A stretch of 10,445 nucleotides of DNA from Echinostoma caproni (Eukaryota; Platyhelminthes; Trematoda; Plagiorchiida; Echinostomatidae). Numbering within the stretch: position 1 is the stretch's first letter; every line of letters begins with the position of its first letter. Of this stretch, positions 6,761 to 10,445 are shown one piece after another. A model generated the notes under the pieces. It searched no databases, had not been told where the DNA came from, and saw nothing but the letters and a program-made list of their open reading frames with translations. The DNA lies in assembly GCA_900618425.1 (NCBI GenBank), contig UZAN01049845.1, positions 10,953 to 21,397 of the forward strand, given 5' to 3'. A program made the position numbers and the translations under genes.

Positions 6761-7699
6761 ATGATACATCATGTAGTTCGAGTCGTTGGTTTCTTGGTGT
6801 CCATTAGTGGAATACTGATCAATGTGGTTTCTATCATTGTTTTGAGCAAAAGTATGGCACGGTCCGTTGATCCGGGTCGAAAAGTTTTGTCAATCATTGT
6901 TCTGCAATGCATCCTTGATGTTCTGGGCTGTTTTGCTTACATGCTCAACATGTCTGAATTCGATACCTCACCAAACTGGTTTATTGATGAAGTGATTAGA
7001 ACGCGAGTGGCCTTTTGGTTTTTTGTTCATTGTCGTGCATATCTGAATGCCTACAATTCTATGTGGCAACTAACCCGAATGATATATCCATTTTGGAGTA
7101 CTCCACTAAGTTCACCGTGGGGTTGCACAGCCTTGGGCTTGTTTGTGATTGGGTTGAATATACTTCAATGTTTCGCGTTCACTCGATTTCGATGGTTCTA
7201 TTCATCTGACAGCACAACACTGCGTCTGTTGGAAGAACGTGCTCATGGGCATTTGGCTGGGTTGTATGGACTATCGATGATTGTGTCCACAGTATTTCGG
7301 TACGCTTATCCACTCATGATTATGTGTTGCGCATTCAATTATATGCTGGATGTTTTGCGTTCTCCATCGGAGCCTGCATGTCACACCTTGCGAAGTGAAC
7401 TGCATAAAACCGCATTCCTAGATGGCATTCTTTATGGAATCCTGCTGTTACCACACGAAGCCTGGTTCTATCTGTTCGTGTTTGCCAATCCATACGAATT
7501 AATCAATCCCGGTATGGCCGGAGATGTTGTGTCAATGATCGCCTGCAGTTATATGACCGTGTGTCCGTTGATGAGCTTGATTCTGCGACAGGCGAATTAC
7601 AACCCTTTGATGGAAGCAGTTATTCCTCCGGTGAACTATGAGATATTGGGCAAACTAATTCCAAAATGGAAAATAGCCCGTATTCATCACGCGGAATAA
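6761..7699 (+). CDS. Divergent rhodopsin-like seven-transmembrane receptor (orphan GPCR)
   Basis: A single open exon encodes 312 residues with seven hydrophobic segments, at roughly residues 7-30, 42-63, 82-108, 120-142, 165-197, 220-243 and 253-276. Rhodopsin-family anchors are visible: Asn21 in TM1 (GILINVV), Asp53 in TM2 (LQCILDVLG), Arg106 closing TM3 (QLTRMIYPFW), Trp120 at TM4, and prolines 184, 231 and 269 in TM5, TM6 and TM7. DRY is replaced by TRM and NPxxY by CPLMS, and neither Cys of the TM3-ECL2 disulphide is present. An NMS glycosylation sequon (Asn63) lies in the first extracellular loop. The start chosen is the first in-frame ATG after the TGA at 6671; an earlier GTG at 6746 is not a credible eukaryotic start. 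The N-terminus before TM1 is very short. It probably signals at the plasma membrane through G proteins, ligand unknown. Flatworm-specific orphan rhodopsin-like receptors, often single-exon, are the closest concept, but subfamily membership is inference. Confidence 0.8.
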   Translation: MIHHVVRVVGFLVSISGILINVVSIIVLSKSMARSVDPGRKVLSIIVLQCILDVLGCFAYMLNMSEFDTSPNWFIDEVIRTRVAFWFFVHCRAYLNAYNSMWQLTRMIYPFWSTPLSSPWGCTALGLFVIGLNILQCFAFTRFRWFYSSDSTTLRLLEERAHGHLAGLYGLSMIVSTVFRYAYPLMIMCCAFNYMLDVLRSPSEPACHTLRSELHKTAFLDGILYGILLLPHEAWFYLFVFANPYELINPGMAGDVVSMIACSYMTVCPLMSLILRQANYNPLMEAVIPPVNYEILGKLIPKWKIARIHHAE

Positions 7700-8414
7700 G
7701 ATGCTTTCAAAAATCATCGTTGTCAGAGGTGGTTTAAACGGGCGGTCAGTACTGGATACGCATATTTCATGTGATTGCGCAATGTTTTCTTATTCAGTCT
7801 AAACTATTTCCTACTTTGTTTATATCTGTAAAACTGGCGAACTCTCCATATTGTTGGAAATGACCGAAAAATTGGTCACGAATTGAAGCAAAACGATACG
7901 GCTGTCGATACTTCAGGTGTTGTTTTACATTGAGTCAAAGAGCGTGAAACTGGTAGTAGTGTCACAACAGAATATATGCCGGTGGAATCCCTTCAGACAC
8001 ACAGGCAGGGGCAGGTGATTAAAGAAGGTTCATGTGGAAACCGCTGACTAAAAATGATTCTTATGCGTTTTAGTGTGCGATTCACTGCCAAATACGAATC
8101 GCAAATACCTTATTCACCCACGATCAAACAATACTTGAAAATAACCTGAATGAACCCAGCATAACAAACGGAGCAGACAACGTGACTTTGTCCTATTCAT
8201 CAATGATTATCATTGATGCTGTATGAAATTGGCTTGGTACAAATACGAAAACGACCAAGAGTACCGTTTAACAGTAATTAATAAGACCTTTTGCTTCCTA
8301 TTTTGTTTATTGAGTATACAAATGTCCAATCAACTTTCAGGAAGGGGGCCTCGGCCATACAAAGGATGCTGGAAGAAATACAGAACTGTGGAAGATGGGC
8401 GGCGATGAAGGAGG
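7700..8414 (+). other. Receptor 3' flank, no gene seen
   Basis: No coding region is supported. A short open frame at 8223-8408 has no recognisable family, and its last part overlaps the tail of the SINE-like element. The only candidate poly(A) signal near the receptor is AATATA at 7971-7976, about 270 bp after the stop; no canonical AATAAA was seen in this stretch. Confidence 0.5.
7971..7976 (+). terminator. Candidate receptor polyadenylation signal (AATATA variant)
   Basis: AATATA lies within a plausible 3' UTR distance of the receptor stop codon. It is weak evidence because the hexamer is not canonical and the flanking sequence is AT-rich. Confidence 0.25.
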
Positions 8415-8482
8415 ATGTTGGAACTCACCCCTAGGTTGCTAATTTGGTGACCTCAACCGCCTAACCACCACCACTGCCACAA
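8415..8482 (-). mobile_element. tRNA-derived SINE-like head, minus orientation
   Basis: Read on the - strand, TGGCAGTGGTGG (about 8468-8479) resembles a polymerase III A box, and GAGTTCCAACATCC (about 8412-8425) resembles a degraded B box about 55 bp on. The 8341-8410 stretch would then be the 3' body of the element. Its head sequence differs from the intron 1 copy, so the two may belong to different families. No cloverleaf or anticodon is apparent, and target-site duplications were not found by eye. Confidence 0.38.
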
Positions 8483-9931
8483 TATGAAATTGTTCGGTAA
8501 TGCAGCACCGCGGTAGTTTGAATTTCAGCTTCTGTAGACAGTGTGTATCTTTGGTGACCCAACTCCTATGGATGCACCTGTTACTTTTTCCTCATAGCCA
8601 ATACGAGGCGAGTAATCAGGGCAAAGAGACGTTGACTTCGGTGCAATCCGGAATACCCCCCGCTATCACAATTGTTGTCGATGATTTTTCAGCGTGCTAG
8701 CGGTAAATTATTATTCGTTGTACACATTATTTATTCGTTATTGCTTGTGCTGAGGAACATCTGTTTTGGAAGATCCTTCAAGTTGAGGATATTGTTGACA
8801 GGCGTTGCGTAGCCAAGGCAGGCAACACTAACAGTGCAACTTCGAGGACTGGTCAATCCATAGTGTAAACGGGCTCATATGATTCTGTTCGAAGGTTCCG
8901 ATTGGTTGCTTGCGTTCCTTCAATTCGTCTGCTAGGCATTATTTGATTAGTCAGGTTACTGTTATGGTGACTCCCTCTTCATTGTTTCTATCTAAGTGTG
9001 TTCTATCCGTTCCGGCGTTAGATGGTACAGCTCCAGGTTACCGGTCTTTTTAGATAGTGATATATGGACCCCATTTCTGTACCTTTTTACACCTTTACGT
9101 CTAAAGTGTCATGCTTTGGATTACTTTCTGATTGGTTTCAAGGTTCCTATTTCGTTCGAAGCGTTGATTTGCAGGATCCATCTGGATTGAAATATGGGAC
9201 TTCTCTTCGTCTGTTTTTGGTTAGGATAGTGGTCGTACTCAATTTGGCATCGAGATGTATTGGGCATCTTGATCCCATCCAAAGCTCGTGTGATCTAGTG
9301 AACTGGACATCGTCCCCCACGGATTGGGGTTTTTCACACACCGCTCCGCTACCTTGTGGATCACGCTTCAGTTATCTGAGGGCTATGGTTGTTATTGTCC
9401 CGTGGTTTGTTTGGCAGTCTGAACTCAGACATGTGTGAAAAATAAATTTGACCGCCAGTGTATGCGCTAATTGCCAATACAATCATGTCACAGTATATAC
9501 CCAATCTGGCCCTATTTGGTGAAAAAGCACATGACTAGAACTGTAGACGGTGTTACATCTTTTTATGTTATTTACATGTAACCGCAAAAAGAAGACAGAG
9601 TGAAAGTTTTAAAGGAAAATAAATGGAAGTTATTCGCATCGTATTTAAATATGTTGGACTACCGACCATCTCATGTGCTGACAGACAAACGTCTGCAAAT
9701 AACATTTCCAGCTCCGAAGACCCTCTGCACCAAAGTCCTTCAAATGAATTACAATCATACGACATTTTATCCTGACAAATTTTAACTTTCGTGGCTTTCA
9801 ATCTGTCTCGTTTTGCGGAATTCCGGTAGTTGGTATCCAGCACTACTCTGATTACCCTTGATCCTGTGCGGTACGTTCGAAATTTGATCCTACCTTGCTG
9901 TCCAATTTATCGATAGTCTATATCCCCCATT
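8483..9931 (+). other. Intergenic region with uncalled open frames
   Basis: No gene is recognised. The longest + frame, 9064-9438, is ATG-initiated with 124 codons, mixed composition and several Cys and Trp residues, and ends 2 bp before an AATAAA (9441-9446). A second open frame runs on the - strand at 9568-9843 (GTG-initiated, 91 codons). Neither resembles a known family to me. Multiple frames around 8965-9190 stay open for 30-60 codons and switch, as seen in decayed elements. Another AATAAA is at 9618-9623. Confidence 0.4.
9064..9438 (+). other. Unassigned 124-codon open frame
   Basis: This ATG-initiated frame is the third longest in the window, after the receptor and cyclin H exon C. It includes SVDLQDPSGLKYGTSLRLFL and a hydrophobic stretch near its end (LRAMVVIVPWFVW). 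No conserved motif or splice structure supports it, and a poly(A) hexamer immediately after the stop is closer than usual. It may be a decayed retroelement fragment or chance. Confidence 0.2.
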
Positions 9932-10445
9932 ATGTTGTCCTTTCATCAGCTTCCTCTATCTCTAGACGAAGATACCTTACCAATGCGTCAAGACGAGGCT
10001 ACCCCGAGTTCGGAGGACTCTCTGGCCGATCTGTTATGACTTATTCACGATGCAAGCCTTAGAAATAAAAGACCTTAAAGCTAGGCTGAGTATATTTGGT
10101 AACCAACTCGCCAACTTACAAGCTCTGCTCCTAACATCTGCCCCAAGAACCTGCGCTGCGAACACGGCTCTTAAGCTTTCGCAGCAAGAAATACTGGATA
10201 CCGCAAAGAAACTAAAGGATAGCGAACTATGTGCCAAGCGGGTTATATTTTGGAGGCGGTTCTGTGTCTGACACTGGAAAGTATATGTAAGCATATATTC
10301 AGCATTCTAGAACCGCGTAAGTACAAACCCACTAGCTGTACTTGGCTAACTGCCAAATGTTCACGGAGACGTTCGGGCTTTCTTGTCGAATTGGGGTCTT
10401 CCAAGCTCGCCAATGATATTCTCACCCAAGGACCCCCCCTAAAAC
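9932..10445 (+). mobile_element. Decayed LINE-type ORF1 remnant, truncated by window end
   Basis: Three successive open segments on the + strand read as one broken protein. The first, 9932-10039, is acidic and serine-rich (SLDEDTLPMRQDEATPSSED). The second, 10050-10271, begins with a heptad-like helix (LEIKDLKARLSIFGNQLANL) and ends CAKRVIFWRRFCV. The third runs from about 10271 to the edge with SICKHIFSILEPRKY and SGFLVELGSSKLANDIL. The pattern of a coiled coil, then a basic 'R-VIFW-RF' strand, then 'FLVEL-S---AN-IL', is what ORF1 proteins of CR1/L1-type non-LTR retrotransposons show (coiled coil plus RRM-like domain). Frame changes occur at about 10039 and 10268, so it is not intact. The family is inferred from pattern only; reverse transcriptase, if any, would lie to the right of the window. 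Confidence 0.5.

Noticed and set aside
7015..7209. Second frame inside the receptor gene
   Set aside because: It is a shadow of the receptor coding sequence.
9568..9843. Minus-strand frame of 91 codons
   Set aside because: GTG-initiated, overlapped by a + strand frame, with no recognised family. Too weak to call as a gene.

Overview
The window looks like nuclear DNA from an animal with intron-bearing genes, most likely a parasitic flatworm (digenean trematode). This rests on long GT-AG introns, about 1.5 kb or more of intergenic sequence between genes, scattered retroelement debris, and a divergent single-exon rhodopsin-like receptor of the kind that has expanded in flatworms. No prokaryotic gene organisation, CRISPR array or canonical tRNA/rRNA gene was seen. 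The taxon is an inference; no species-specific marker was identified.

Two genes are well supported, both on the + strand. The first, about 564-5156, is cyclin H, the regulatory subunit of the CDK-activating kinase (CDK7/cyclin H/MAT1) within TFIIH. It has three visible coding exons (564-824, 2657-2947, 4539-5156) joined by two phase-0 GT-AG introns of 1832 and 1591 bp, giving 389 residues plus a start methionine. The first exon begins at a splice acceptor, in phase 0, exactly where the protein should begin, and has no in-frame ATG. This fits initiation on the 3'-terminal AUG of a flatworm spliced leader, or else a tiny upstream exon. The protein also carries a charged insertion of about 60 residues in its C-terminal half that human cyclin H lacks.

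The second, 6761-7699, is an uninterrupted 312-residue seven-transmembrane protein that reads as a divergent rhodopsin-family orphan GPCR. It keeps single anchor residues in most helices but lacks the usual TM3-ECL2 disulphide and has altered DRY and NPxxY motifs. A good splice acceptor lies just upstream of its ATG, with a possible matching donor about 650 bp further up.

The remainder is introns and intergenic DNA. There are two tRNA-like, SINE-type segments (about 1750-1825 + and 8415-8482 -), a frameshifted LINE-type ORF1 remnant running off the right end (about 9932-10445), an interrupted ATT microsatellite, a palindrome-rich patch at 2250-2440, and a few unassigned open frames. The most interesting of these are two consecutive antisense frames inside cyclin H intron 2. 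The two genes share no evident pathway; their proximity appears incidental.
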